This document shows positions 33,260-41,584 of a DNA stretch of 64,000 nucleotides, piece by piece. Within the stretch, counting starts at the first letter, position 1; every line of letters begins with the position of its first letter. The stretch is from positions 1 to 64,000 of the forward strand of contig NZ_JOFH01000006.1 in NCBI RefSeq assembly GCF_000721235.1, in the 5' to 3' direction. A model generated the notes under the pieces. That model searched no databases. It was not told the DNA's origin and worked only from the letters and a program-made list of their open reading frames with translations. The translations under genes and the position numbers were made by a program. This DNA comes from Streptomyces olivaceus. Lineage in GTDB: Bacteria; Actinomycetota; Actinomycetes; Streptomycetales; Streptomycetaceae.

Positions 33260-34226
33260 GGCACCGGGCACCGACACACCGGGCGCCGGGACATCGGACG
33301 CAGCCACGCCGGGCGCCGGGACACCGGACGCGGCCACACCGGGCGCCGGGACACCGGACGCGGAGACGGTGCGGGTACGGTGCGACGTCGCCGACGGCGT
33401 CGCACGCGTGCGGCTCGCCCGGCCGCGCGCCCGCAACGCCGTCGACCTGGAGATGTGCCTGCGGCTGCGGGCCGTCTTCGAGGACCTCGACGCCGACGAC
33501 GACGTACGGGTCGTCCTGCTGTCCGCCGAGGGCCCGGCGTTCTGCGCGGGGGCCGATCTCAAGGAGCGGGCCGGCCGGGACGCCGCCTGGGTGCGCCGCC
33601 GGCGCCAGGCGTCCTTCGCCGCCTACGACGCCGTGGAGCGCTGCCGCCGCCCCGTGGTCGCGCTGGTGCACGGCGCGGTCGTGGGCAGCGGCGGCGAGAT
33701 CACGCTGGCGGCGGACTTCGCCGTCGCCGCCGAGGACACCACCTTCCGGTTCCCCGAGGCACACTGGGGAACGGTCGGCGCCACCCAGCGCCTGCAGCGC
33801 GTCATCGGGCGGCGCCGCGCCAAGGAGCTGCTGTTCACCAACCGGGTCATGCCGGCCGCCGAGGCCGCGGACCTGGGCGTCGTCACCCGGGTCGTGCCGG
33901 GCGACCGGCTGGCTCGGGCCGGCGAGGAGATCGCCGCCTCGATCGCCGGGGCACCGCCGCTGGCCATGGCGCTGACCAAGCGCGCCGTCGACCTCGGCGG
34001 CGAGACCGACCTCGACCGGGGCATCCGGATCGAGATGGCGGCCATCGAGCAGTGCCTCGCGGACGGCGGCTGGCGCGAAGGTGTCGACCGCTTCGCCCGC
34101 CGCCGCGACGGCGGTCGAGGCGGCACCGGCGGCACCAGCGGTCCCGGCGGTACGGACGGTGCCGGAAGTACGGACGGCCACGGTGGTACGGACGGCCACG
34201 GCAGTACAGAGGAGGAAGAGAAGTGA
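33246..34226 (+). CDS. Enoyl-CoA hydratase/isomerase (crotonase) 2 with repeat-rich termini
   Basis: 326 aa. The crotonase core is at about 42-295: GPAFCAGADLKER (about 98-110), HGAVVGSGGEITLAADF (about 141-157) and catalytic-region Glu in FPEAHWGTVGA. The N-terminal 40 residues contain three copies of a 10-residue TPGAGTPDAA-type repeat (30-bp DNA units, 33276-33365). The C-terminal 35 residues are a Gly/Thr/Asp/Ser run with GGTDGHG copies. Neither belongs to the fold; they look like recent minisatellite expansions. It is translationally coupled on both sides (14-bp and 4-bp overlaps). Substrate unknown. Confidence 0.82.
   Translation: MADAEAPGTDTPGAGTSDAATPGAGTPDAATPGAGTPDAETVRVRCDVADGVARVRLARPRARNAVDLEMCLRLRAVFEDLDADDDVRVVLLSAEGPAFCAGADLKERAGRDAAWVRRRRQASFAAYDAVERCRRPVVALVHGAVVGSGGEITLAADFAVAAEDTTFRFPEAHWGTVGATQRLQRVIGRRRAKELLFTNRVMPAAEAADLGVVTRVVPGDRLARAGEEIAASIAGAPPLAMALTKRAVDLGGETDLDRGIRIEMAAIEQCLADGGWREGVDRFARRRDGGRGGTGGTSGPGGTDGAGSTDGHGGTDGHGSTEEEEK
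33276..33365 (+). repeat. In-frame 30-bp minisatellite (three units)
   Basis: Units 33276-33305, 33306-33335 and 33336-33365 are nearly identical (core CGGGCGCCGGGACACCGGAC), differing at about five bases in all. Each encodes a TPGAGT plus four-residue linker repeat in the N-terminus of the second crotonase. Length 30 keeps the reading frame. Confidence 0.85.
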
Positions 34227-35851
34227 CGGATCTCGATCTCGCCGCCGCATGCCCCCTGACCGCGCACGCGGCACTGGAGCGTGCCGCCCTGCTCGCCCCC
34301 GACGTGGAGGCCGTGGTCACCGCCGCGGAGCGGATCACCTACCGCGACCTCGCCGCCGAGGTCGTCCGCGTCCGGGCGGCGCTGACCGCCGCCGGCATCG
34401 GCCGCGGCGACCGGGTCGGCCTCTGCCTGGGCAACGGGCCGCGCTGGGTCGCCCTGTTCGTCGCGCTGGGCTCGGTCGGCGCGGTGACCGTGCCGGTCAA
34501 CACCCGGTACAGCGCCGACGAGGTCCGGCACACGCTGGCCCACGCCCGGGTCGGCACGCTCTTCGTCGCCGACCGCGTGCTGAACGTCGACTTCCACGCG
34601 GTGCTGCGCGAGATCGGCATCGGCGCCGACGCCACGCCCACCTGCCCGGCCCTGCCCTCCCTGGAGCGGGTCGTGGTGTGCGGCGACGCGGTGCCCGGCT
34701 GGGCCACGCCGTGGCCGGAGTTCCTGGCCCGGGGCACCGGCGAGGTGCCCGCCACCGGGACCCCGGACGACGTCCTGCTCGTCCAGTACACCTCCGGCAC
34801 CACCGCACGCCCCAAGGGCGTCCTGCTCACCCACCGCAGCATGTGCGCCGACGGCTTCTTCTCGGGCGCCCGGCTCGGCCTGCGTCCGGGGGACCGCTTC
34901 CACAGCGCCCGGCCCTTCTTCCACGTCGCCGGCAGCACCCTGTCCGTGCTCGCCTGCCTCCAGCACGCCACGACGCTGGTGACCATGCCGCGCTTCGAGC
35001 CCGCGGAGGCGCTGCGGCTGCTGGAGGAGGAACGCTGCACCCACTTCTCCGGCAACGACACCATCGCCCTGCTGCTGCTCAACCACCCCGACCTCGCCCA
35101 CCGCACGCTGCGGCTGCGCGGCGCCTGGGTCGCCGCCTCCCCCACCGTGATCCGCCGGGTCATCGACGAGCTGGGCGCGACCGAGTGCGTCGCCGGGTAC
35201 GGCCTGTCGGAGGCGTCCCCGAACGTCGCCCAGTCCTGCTGGTGGGAGCCGGACGAGGTACGGGCCTCCGGCGCGATGCTGGCGGAACCGGGCGTCGAGG
35301 TGCGCATCCGGGCGCTGGACGGCAGCCGCGACTGCGGGCCCGGCGAACCCGGCTCGATCCTGGTCCGCGGCTGGAACGTGATGCAGGGCTACCTCGACGA
35401 CCCCGCGGCCACCGCCGCCGCCGTCGATCCGGACGGCTGGCTCGCCACCGGTGACATCGGCGTCCTCGACGCGTCCGGCCGGCTGCACTTCACGGGCCGT
35501 ACCAAGGACATCATCCGGGTCGGCGGCGAGAACGTCGCCCCGGCCGACGTCGAGGACGTCCTGCACCGCCACCCGGGGGTACGGCAGGCGGTGGTGGTCG
35601 GCGTGCCCGACGAGCGGCTGATGGAGGTGCCGTTCGCCTTCGTCGTACTCACCGGCCCCGGCCCCTCCGAGCAGGAGCTGATCGACTGGGCCAGGAGCCG
35701 CATGGCGGGCTTCAAGGTGCCCAGGCATCTGCGCATCGTGGACGGCTTCGAGGGCATCGGTATGACCGCCAGTTCCAAGGTGCAGAAGAACCGCCTCGCC
35801 GCCCACGCCCGCACCCTGCTGGGCCACGACGGCACCGGGGCCGCGGCATGA
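34223..35851 (+). CDS. AMP-forming acyl-CoA synthetase / ligase
   Basis: 542 aa ANL-superfamily ligase: carboxylate + ATP + CoA to acyl-CoA. Motifs in order: A3 phosphate loop VQYTSGTTARPKGV (about 187-200), A5 GYGLSEASP (about 322-330), A7 GWLATGDIG (about 405-413), A8 hinge GRTKDIIRVGGENVAPADVE (about 422-441), and A10 lysine in TASSKVQKNRL, written SSK instead of the usual TGK. The active-site Lys is thus present in a slightly unusual loop. The GTG start overlaps the crotonase stop, with GAGGAGGAAGAG upstream. It likely activates the acid imported by the MFS protein. Confidence 0.9.
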   Translation: MTDLDLAAACPLTAHAALERAALLAPDVEAVVTAAERITYRDLAAEVVRVRAALTAAGIGRGDRVGLCLGNGPRWVALFVALGSVGAVTVPVNTRYSADEVRHTLAHARVGTLFVADRVLNVDFHAVLREIGIGADATPTCPALPSLERVVVCGDAVPGWATPWPEFLARGTGEVPATGTPDDVLLVQYTSGTTARPKGVLLTHRSMCADGFFSGARLGLRPGDRFHSARPFFHVAGSTLSVLACLQHATTLVTMPRFEPAEALRLLEEERCTHFSGNDTIALLLLNHPDLAHRTLRLRGAWVAASPTVIRRVIDELGATECVAGYGLSEASPNVAQSCWWEPDEVRASGAMLAEPGVEVRIRALDGSRDCGPGEPGSILVRGWNVMQGYLDDPAATAAAVDPDGWLATGDIGVLDASGRLHFTGRTKDIIRVGGENVAPADVEDVLHRHPGVRQAVVVGVPDERLMEVPFAFVVLTGPGPSEQELIDWARSRMAGFKVPRHLRIVDGFEGIGMTASSKVQKNRLAAHARTLLGHDGTGAAA

Positions 35852-36855
35852 CCCGTATCGCCACGCCCCTCACCGAGCTGCTCGGCATCGACCTGCCCGT
35901 CGTGCAGGCCGGCATGTCCTGGGCGTCCTCCAGCTCCGCGCTGCCCCTGGCGGTCAGCCGGGCCGGCGGCCTCGGCGTGGTCGCCGCGGGCCCGATGCGC
36001 CTGCCCGACCTCGCCCGCACCCTGGACGAGACGGCCGCCGGCACCGACCGCCCCTGGGCGGTCAACCTGCCCCTCTACCGCGCGGGCGCCGACGAGGTCG
36101 TCGAACTGCTGCTGGCCCGGCGTCCGCCGGTGCTGATCGCCTCCCAGGGCGGGCCGCGCCGCTACCTGGACCGCTTCCACGACGTGGGCACCGTCTGCCT
36201 GCACGTCGTCGCCGGGGTCGAGCACGCCCGCAAGGCCGCCGACGCCGGAGTGGACGGGCTCGTCGTCGTCGGCGCCGAGGCCGGCGGGCACCCGCCGCCC
36301 GCGATGGTCGCCACGCAGGTGCTGGTGCGCGCGGTGGTCTCCGCCGTGCCCGGCGTGCCGGTCGTCGCCTCCGGAGGCGTCGCGGACGGCGCCGGCCTGG
36401 CCGCGATGGTAGCCCTCGGCGCGGACGGCGCCCAGTTCGGCACCCGGTTCCTCGCCACCGAGGAGGCCACCGTGCACCCCGGCTACAAGGCGGCCGTCGT
36501 CGCCGCCGGAGTCGACTCCACCCGTACGGTCGGCCGCGGCCTCGGCACGATCCGCGCCCTGGACAACGACTTCACCCGCCGGATGACCCGGCTGGAGGAG
36601 GACGGGACGGAGCTGGACGTGCGCCGGGGCGCGTTCGCCTCCGCGAGTCTGAAGGACGCCGCGCTGGACGGCCTGGTGGACACCGGCAAGGTGGAGGCGG
36701 GCCAGTCCGCGGGCCTGGTCGACGCGGTGCTGCCCGCGCGGGAGGTGGTGGACCGCATCGTCGCCGAGTACCGCCGGGCGGTCACCCGGCTCCCCCTGCC
36801 CACCGAGGAACCGCGTCCTGCCCCGGCCGGGACCGCCGGGACCGCCGGGGCGTGA
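35848..36855 (+). CDS. Nitronate monooxygenase-like FMN TIM-barrel oxidoreductase
   Basis: 335 aa of the NMO/2-nitropropane dioxygenase/FabK-like family. N-terminal TELLGIDLPVVQAGMSWASS, the VVGAEAGGHPPP flavin/catalytic His segment (about 137-148), and the phosphate-binding VVASGGVADGAGLAAMVALGADGAQFGTRF are hallmarks. The family includes nitronate oxidases, enoyl reductases and poorly characterised NAD(P)H:quinone reductases, so its reaction in this operon cannot be fixed. It starts in an ATGA overlap with the ligase and ends the operon at a hairpin terminator. Confidence 0.85.
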   Translation: MTRIATPLTELLGIDLPVVQAGMSWASSSSALPLAVSRAGGLGVVAAGPMRLPDLARTLDETAAGTDRPWAVNLPLYRAGADEVVELLLARRPPVLIASQGGPRRYLDRFHDVGTVCLHVVAGVEHARKAADAGVDGLVVVGAEAGGHPPPAMVATQVLVRAVVSAVPGVPVVASGGVADGAGLAAMVALGADGAQFGTRFLATEEATVHPGYKAAVVAAGVDSTRTVGRGLGTIRALDNDFTRRMTRLEEDGTELDVRRGAFASASLKDAALDGLVDTGKVEAGQSAGLVDAVLPAREVVDRIVAEYRRAVTRLPLPTEEPRPAPAGTAGTAGA

Positions 36856-36875
36856 CCGGCGCGTGAACGGCCAAC

Positions 36876-36908
36876 GGGCCGGATCCCCGTCCCCCGGGAA
36901 TCCGGCCC
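36876..36908. terminator. Bidirectional hairpin terminator between the catabolic operon and catA
   Basis: Arms GGGCCGGAT (36876-36884) and ATCCGGCCC (36900-36908) pair perfectly; inner CCCCG/CGGGG bases can lengthen the stem. It sits 20 bp past the flavoprotein gene and 30 bp past the convergent catA stop. Confidence 0.8.
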
Positions 36909-36939
36909 GCCGCTACGGCAAGCGGTCCAGTGCTGGATG

Positions 36940-38391
36940 TCAGCCGCGCAGGGCCTGGACCGCGGCCTCCAGCCGCTTGCCGAAGTCACCGTCGGCCTGA
37001 CGGAAGTTGCCGACCGCTCGCTCGACGATCTCGTCGCGCGAGACGCCGGAGAGGGCGCCGGCCAGGTTCTCGATCAGCCGCTCCTTCTCGCCGTCCGTCA
37101 TCAGCCGGTAGAGGTTGCCCGCCTGGACGAAGTCGTTGTCCTCGGCGTGCGACGGGGCCTCCGTCTCGCCGGTGGCACCGGAGACCGCGACCGGCTGCCA
37201 CAGGGCCCGGTCCGTCTGGAACGGGCCGCCGAAGCTGTTCGGCTCGTAGTTCTTCGCGCCCTTGTGGCGGCCGTCGTACAGGTAGCCGTCACGGGAGTTG
37301 GTGCGGGCCTCGGTGGCGTGCGGGCGGTTCACCGGCAGGTGGTCGGCGTTGATGCCGACGCGGTAGCGGTGGGCGTCGCCGTAGGCGAAGAGGCGGCCCT
37401 GGAGCATCTTGTCCGGGGACGGCCCGATGCCGGGCACGAAGTGGGACGGCGAGAAGATCGACTGCTCGACCTCCGCGAAGACGTTCTCCGGGTTCCGGTT
37501 GAGCTCCAGCTTGCCGAACCAGACGATCGGGTAGTCCGCGTGCGGCCACACCTTGGTCAGGTCGAACGGGTTGAAGCGGTACTGCGCCGCCTCGGCGACG
37601 GGCATGACCTGCACGCCGACGGTCCACGACGGGAAGTCGCCGCGCTCGATGGCCTGCCGCAGGTCGCGCTGGTGGGAGTCGGGGTCCGCACCGGCGAGCT
37701 TGTCCGCCTCGGCCTGGGTGAGGGTCTTGATGCCCTGGTCCGTCTTGAAGTGGTACTTGACCCAGAAGGCCTCGCCGGCCGCGTTGCTCCACTGGTAGGT
37801 GTGCGAGCCGAAGCCGTCCATGTGGCGGTACGACGCCGGGATGCCGCGGTCGCCGAACAGCCAGGTCACCTGGTGCGTCGACTCCGGCGACAGGCCCCAG
37901 AAGTCCCAGACGTTGTCCATCTCCGTGGACCCGGTGTAGGGGTCGCGCTTCTGGGTGTGGATGAAGTCGGGGAACTTGATGGCGTCCTTGATGAAGAACA
38001 CCGGGGTGTTGTTGCCGACGAGGTCGTAGTTGCCCTCTTCGGTGTAGAACTTCAGCGCGAAGCCGCGCGGGTCGCGGACGGCGTCCGCCGCGCCCAGGTT
38101 GCCGGCCACGGTGGAGAAGCGGAGGAAGGTCTCCGTCTCCTTGCCGACCTCGGAGAGGAACGCGGCGCGCGTGTACCGGGTGACATCGGCGGTGACCGTG
38201 AAGGTGCCGTAGGCACCGGCGCCGCGCGCGTGCACGACGCGCTCCGGGATGCGCTCACGGTTGAAGTGGGCCAGCTTTTCGAGGAGCAGCTGGTCCTGAA
38301 CGAGCACGGGGCCGCCGACGCCCGCGGTCTCGCTGTTCTGGTTGTCGGCTACCGGAGCACCGGCCTCCGTAGTGAGCGGTCCCTGAGTCAC
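36940..38391 (-). CDS. catA: Major vegetative catalase, monofunctional heme catalase
   Basis: 483 aa small-subunit (clade 3) catalase that disproportionates hydrogen peroxide. Distal His54 ([12 protein letters not shown]), the Asn in [11 protein letters not shown] and the heme-ligand Tyr in [14 protein letters not shown] are present. GTG 38391 was chosen since AGGAGG lies 5 nt upstream and the protein then begins [11 protein letters not shown], as I recall for S. coelicolor CatA. An upstream TTG at 38409 lacks such a site. It is divergent from catR, whose product represses it until peroxide oxidises the repressor. Confidence 0.95.
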   Translation of the reverse strand: MTQGPLTTEAGAPVADNQNSETAGVGGPVLVQDQLLLEKLAHFNRERIPERVVHARGAGAYGTFTVTADVTRYTRAAFLSEVGKETETFLRFSTVAGNLGAADAVRDPRGFALKFYTEEGNYDLVGNNTPVFFIKDAIKFPDFIHTQKRDPYTGSTEMDNVWDFWGLSPESTHQVTWLFGDRGIPASYRHMDGFGSHTYQWSNAAGEAFWVKYHFKTDQGIKTLTQAEADKLAGADPDSHQRDLRQAIERGDFPSWTVGVQVMPVAEAAQYRFNPFDLTKVWPHADYPIVWFGKLELNRNPENVFAEVEQSIFSPSHFVPGIGPSPDKMLQGRLFAYGDAHRYRVGINADHLPVNRPHATEARTNSRDGYLYDGRHKGAKNYEPNSFGGPFQTDRALWQPVAVSGATGETEAPSHAEDNDFVQAGNLYRLMTDGEKERLIENLAGALSGVSRDEIVERAVGNFRQADGDFGKRLEAAVQALRG

Positions 38392-38448
38392 GTACGCCTC
38401 CTGCGCCAATCCTGCGTAAAACCTGTCCCTTGGCTAATGCCGTAGCCG

Positions 38449-38476
38449 ATCCTACAATGGACAATGTCTAAGTCAA
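38449..38476 (-). promoter_or_regulatory. catA promoter with overlapping CatR operator region
   Basis: Minus strand TTGACT (38476-38471), 16-bp spacer and TAGGAT (38454-38449) form the catA promoter. The spacer holds AT-rich half-symmetric sequence (TAGACATTGTCCATTG), resembling a Fur/PerR-type box and fitting repression by CatR. The exact operator boundaries are inferred. Confidence 0.7.
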
Positions 38477-38537
38477 GTAAGGCTCCAAAGTCACACCTGT
38501 TCGGGACCTGGTCCCCCCTACTGCTAGGCTGGTTCGT

Positions 38538-38954
38538 ATGAGTGACCTACTGGAACGGTTGCGTGGACGCGGATGGCGCATGACCGCGCAGCGACGCGTG
38601 GTGGCCGAGGTCCTCGACGGCGAACACGTCCACATGACGGCCGACGAGGTGCACTCCCGGGCCGTGGACAAGCTCCCCGAGATCTCCAGGGCGACGGTCT
38701 ACAACACCCTGGGCGAGCTGGTCACGCTCGGCGAGGTGCTGGAAGTCGCGACGGACAAGCGCGCCAAGCGGTACGACCCGAACGCGCACCAGCCGCACCA
38801 CCACCTGGTCTGCGCCCGGTGCGGCGCGATCCGCGACGTCCACCCGACCGGCAACCCGCTGGCCGACCTCCCCGACTCGGAGCGCTTCGGCTTCACCGTC
38901 TCGGACGTCGAGGTCACATACCGCGGCACCTGCCCGAACTGCGCGACGGCGTGA
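38538..38954 (+). CDS. catR: Peroxide-sensing Fur-family repressor CatR
   Basis: 138 aa PerR-like Fur protein. Winged HTH: RMTAQRRVVAEVLDGE and EISRATVYNTLGELV. The metal-sensing segment is HQPHHHLVCARCG with the first Cys pair of the structural zinc site; the second pair is CPNC near the C-terminus. Histidines near residues 84-90 are those oxidised in PerR-type sensors. In S. coelicolor CatR represses catA and its own gene. TAGGCT (38525-38530) ends 7 bp before ATG 38538, predicting a leaderless message. It shares a 146-bp intergenic region with catA. Confidence 0.94.
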   Translation: MSDLLERLRGRGWRMTAQRRVVAEVLDGEHVHMTADEVHSRAVDKLPEISRATVYNTLGELVTLGEVLEVATDKRAKRYDPNAHQPHHHLVCARCGAIRDVHPTGNPLADLPDSERFGFTVSDVEVTYRGTCPNCATA

Positions 38955-38963
38955 GCCCCGGAT

Positions 38964-38993
38964 TTGCTTCTCGCCTTCGGGCTGACGTAGTGT
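38964..38993 (+). promoter_or_regulatory. Promoter of initiator tRNA gene 1
   Basis: TTGCTT (38964-38969), 18-bp spacer, TAGTGT (38988-38993), ending 12 bp before the mature tRNA 5' end at 39006. It begins 9 bp after the catR stop. Confidence 0.65.
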
Positions 38994-39005
38994 TCTGTTC
39001 ATCGA

Positions 39006-39079
39006 CGCGGGGTGGAGCAGCTCGGTAGCTCGCTGGGCTCATAACCCAGAGGTCGCAGGTTCAAATCCTGTCCCCGCTA
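39006..39079 (+). tRNA. Initiator tRNA-fMet (CAT), copy 1
   Basis: 74 bases with a full cloverleaf. Acceptor CGCGGGG pairs with CCCCGC except position 1 (C1 opposite U72, the unpaired end that marks initiator tRNAs). The anticodon stem CTGGG/CCCAG ends in three G:C pairs, with loop CTCATAA, and T-loop is TTCAAAT. The 3' CCA is not encoded. The same sequence occurs inverted at 41433-41506. A strong hairpin terminator follows at 39086. Confidence 0.97.
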
Positions 39080-39085
39080 CTGAAA

Positions 39086-39122
39086 GACTGAGGCCGGAAT
39101 CCTAAGGATTCCGGCCTCAGTC
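39086..39122 (+). terminator. Terminator of tRNA-fMet copy 1
   Basis: A perfect 17-bp stem (GACTGAGGCCGGAATCC and its complement) with a 3-nt loop TAA begins 7 bp past the tRNA 3' end. The T-tract is short, as usual in Streptomyces. Confidence 0.85.
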
Positions 39123-39149
39123 GTATAGCTACGGACAGTCGCGCGCGTA

Positions 39150-39253
39150 GCTGCGGGCAATCGTGCCGCCAGGGCGGCACGGGTGGGCGCAGCGGCCCCC
39201 CTCAGCGCCGGGCCGCGCGCCCCACCCCCGCCCAGCACCCACACCGGGCACCG
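39150..39253. repeat. Dispersed intergenic palindromic repeat, copy 2
   Basis: Core 39150-39193 (44 bp) matches the copy at 22833-22876 in length and nearly all bases, with the same nested arms GCTGCG/CGCAGC and GTGCCGC/GGCGGCAC. Weaker similarity extends to about 39253. It lies between the tRNA terminator and the end of the convergent Sel1 gene, in a 352-bp gap with no protein gene. Confidence 0.7.
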
Positions 39254-39306
39254 CACAAGCACCAGGCACCAGGCACCTCACAAAGGCACCCAAGCCCAGC
39301 GCAGCG

Positions 39307-41205
39307 TCACGCCGACAACTCCTGCCGCAGCGCGTCCCGCAACCGCGCCGCCCGCTTGCCCACCTCCACCGGCCCCAGCGACACCGCGAGGTCCGCCCAC
39401 CGCTGCCCCTCGGCCAGCTCTCCCCGCCGCGCGAACACCAGCGCGAGCCGCAGCGCCGCCCGCCCGTGCCCCGCGTCGGCCGCCCTGCGCCACCACACCA
39501 CGGCCTCCGGCTCGCTCCCCTCGCGGGCCAGCAGCAGCCCCAGGTTGAACGCGCCGTTGCGAGACCCGGCCTCGGCCGCCTCCCGGTACCACCGGGCCGC
39601 CTCCACCACGTCGCCCCGCGCAGCGGCCAGCATCCCGACCCGGACCTGGGCCCGGCGGTGCCCCTGGGAGGCCGCCCGCTCGTACCACTCCTCGCACTCG
39701 GACTTCCCCTGCTCCGGCTCGCCCAGTTCGTGTGCGGGCGCGGGCGGTCGGCGCGCGTCGAGGAGCGTCGCGAGCCGGTAGGCGGCCTCCGCGCTGCCGC
39801 CCCCCGCCGCACACCGCAGGAACCGCTCCGCGTCGCGCTCGTCACCGGCCCGCAGCCGCGCGATGCCGACCTGCAGCGCCGCCTCCGTGTGCCCGGCCGC
39901 CGCGGCCCGCTCGTACCAGCGCAGCGCCACCTTCTCCTCGCCCCGCCCGGCGTGCAGGATCCCGAGGTTGAAGGCAGCGTCGACACTGCCGGCCTCGGCG
40001 GCCTTGGAGAACCACGGCTCGGCGCCGGTCCGGTCCCCGGCGCGCAGCAGCAGGACGGCCAGCGCGTTGGAGGCCTCCCGGTGCCCGGCGTACGCGGCCC
40101 GCCGGTACCACTGCTCGGCCTGCGCGGTACGGCCCTGCTCGGCGCAGAGCAGCCCGAGGTTGTACGCCCCGTTGTCGTCGCCGGCGTCCATCGCGGCCCG
40201 GTACCAGCGCTCGGCGGTCTGGGTCTCGCCGCGCTCGGCGTGCAGTGCGCCCAGGGCGTTGGCGGCGTTGCCGTCGCCGTCCTGGGCGGCGCGCAGCCAC
40301 CACACGGCGGCGCTCTCGGTGTCCCCGGCGTCCCGCAGCAGGAAGCCGAGCGCGCAGGCGGCACGGGCCTCGCCGTCCTTGGCGGACGTGAGGTACCAGC
40401 GGCCGGCCTCCTTGAGTTCGCCCCGCTTCTCCAGGATCGCCCCGAGCTGCAGCGCGGCGCGACGGTGGCCGCGCGCGGCTGCCTGCCGGTACCACTGCTC
40501 GACCTCACCGGTCCCGGAGTCGGCGCCGGAGTCACCCGCGGAAGCGCCCGCCCGCCCGCCGTCGCGGCCGCCGTCGCGCCCTTGCCCGGCCCGCCGTCCG
40601 GACTGCCCGGCCCGCCCGGCCTCCCCCGCCCGCCGGTCCAGCGTCCGCGCCAGCCGGTACGCGGCCTCCCGGTGGCCGCGCTCGGCCGCGGCCCGCATCC
40701 ACCGCTCGGCCCCGGTGTCGTCGCCGCGGTGCTCCAGCAGGTCGGCGAGGGCGTAGGCGCCCAGTACGTGGCCCTGTTCGGCGGACTGGCACAGCCAGTA
40801 CTCGGCGGCCGGCTCGTCCCCGCGCTCGCGGAAGTGCCGGCCCAGCGCGTGGGCGGCCGGTACGGACCCGGCGACGGCGGCGATGCGCCACCAGCCGGCC
40901 GCCTCGTCCGCGTAGCCGCGCTGGTGCAGCAGGACACCCAGGTTGTTGGCGGCGGCCCGGTCACCGGCCGCGGTGGCGGCACGCAGATGGGACTCGGCGC
41001 CCTCGAAGTCGCCGCGGCGCAGCAGCATCGCGCCGAGGACGCTCATGGCCTCGGCGTCACCGCCGTCGACGGCGAGCCGCAGCCGCACTTCCTCGGCTGC
41101 CTCGTCGGCCGCTTCCTGGGCCTCGTCCGTGGCCTCCTCCTGACCGGACGGCTGGGCAAAACGCCCTGTCCCGAACAGATTTGCCATGTCCCCCATAACG
41201 TCCAT
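39307..41205 (-). CDS. Sel1/TPR repeat protein
   Basis: 632 aa composed almost entirely of about 15 consecutive 34-38-residue Sel1-like repeats with consensus A-x-x-LG-x-L/W...G-x-x-x-x-A-x-x-W-Y/W-x-x-A-A-x-x-G (for example ANNLGVLLHQRGYADEAAGWW and AAFNLGILHAGRGEEKVALRWYERAA, quoted in part). The N-terminal 40 residues are acidic. A low-complexity linker with Gly/Asp/Ser lies near residues 215-240. No signal peptide. Sel1 arrays are protein-protein scaffolds; the partner here is not evident. The gene sits alone between two inverted initiator tRNA genes. Start ATG 41205 has AGGTGG 7 nt upstream, but internal ATGs at 41196 and 41187 are possible. Confidence 0.88.
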   Translation of the reverse strand: MDVMGDMANLFGTGRFAQPSGQEEATDEAQEAADEAAEEVRLRLAVDGGDAEAMSVLGAMLLRRGDFEGAESHLRAATAAGDRAAANNLGVLLHQRGYADEAAGWWRIAAVAGSVPAAHALGRHFRERGDEPAAEYWLCQSAEQGHVLGAYALADLLEHRGDDTGAERWMRAAAERGHREAAYRLARTLDRRAGEAGRAGQSGRRAGQGRDGGRDGGRAGASAGDSGADSGTGEVEQWYRQAAARGHRRAALQLGAILEKRGELKEAGRWYLTSAKDGEARAACALGFLLRDAGDTESAAVWWLRAAQDGDGNAANALGALHAERGETQTAERWYRAAMDAGDDNGAYNLGLLCAEQGRTAQAEQWYRRAAYAGHREASNALAVLLLRAGDRTGAEPWFSKAAEAGSVDAAFNLGILHAGRGEEKVALRWYERAAAAGHTEAALQVGIARLRAGDERDAERFLRCAAGGGSAEAAYRLATLLDARRPPAPAHELGEPEQGKSECEEWYERAASQGHRRAQVRVGMLAAARGDVVEAARWYREAAEAGSRNGAFNLGLLLAREGSEPEAVVWWRRAADAGHGRAALRLALVFARRGELAEGQRWADLAVSLGPVEVGKRAARLRDALRQELSA

Positions 41206-41372
41206 CGTCGCACCACCTGCAACCTCGGTACATCCGGTATACCGCAGTCAGTGAGGTCACTTCAGCGTTTTGTCGACATGCCCACAGGGAGACAAGTCAA
41301 ACACAGATGAGTCCAACTCCCCCTGGCGGCGCGGCCGTCGGTTCCCCGGTATATGCGTTCGCGCATCACAAA

Positions 41373-41400
41373 GGCCCGGATCCCTTTCGGAATCCGGGCC
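41373..41400 (-). terminator. Terminator of tRNA-fMet copy 2
   Basis: GGCCCGGAT (41373-41381) and ATCCGGGCC (41392-41400) form a 9-bp stem about 33 bp beyond the 3' end of the minus-strand tRNA. On that strand it is followed by TTTGTG. Confidence 0.75.
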
Positions 41401-41432
41401 TCAGTGGTCGTCGCACACAGCCACGACTTCAG

Positions 41433-41506
41433 TAGCGGGGACAGGATTTGAACCTGCGACCTCTGGGTTATGAGCCCAGCGAGCTACCGAGCTGCTCCAC
41501 CCCGCG
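41433..41506 (-). tRNA. Initiator tRNA-fMet (CAT), copy 2
   Basis: Identical in all 74 bases to copy 1, on the opposite strand, again without encoded CCA. A TAGGGT -10-like hexamer (41526-41521) lies 14 bp before its 5' end. It fills part of the 379-bp gap between the Sel1 gene start and the UPF0182 gene end; nothing else coding is seen there. Confidence 0.97.
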
Positions 41507-41584
41507 CCGTTGTGTTCACAACCCTAGCACGGCGCGGGATGGGCCTTGACCAGCCCGAAGGCCGGCCCCTGCGCGACCGGACGG

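Noticed and set aside
39006..41506. Integrated element using tRNA-fMet as attachment site
   Set aside because: No integrase, excisionase or direct att repeat was found. The copies are inverted rather than direct, and the enclosed gene is ordinary.
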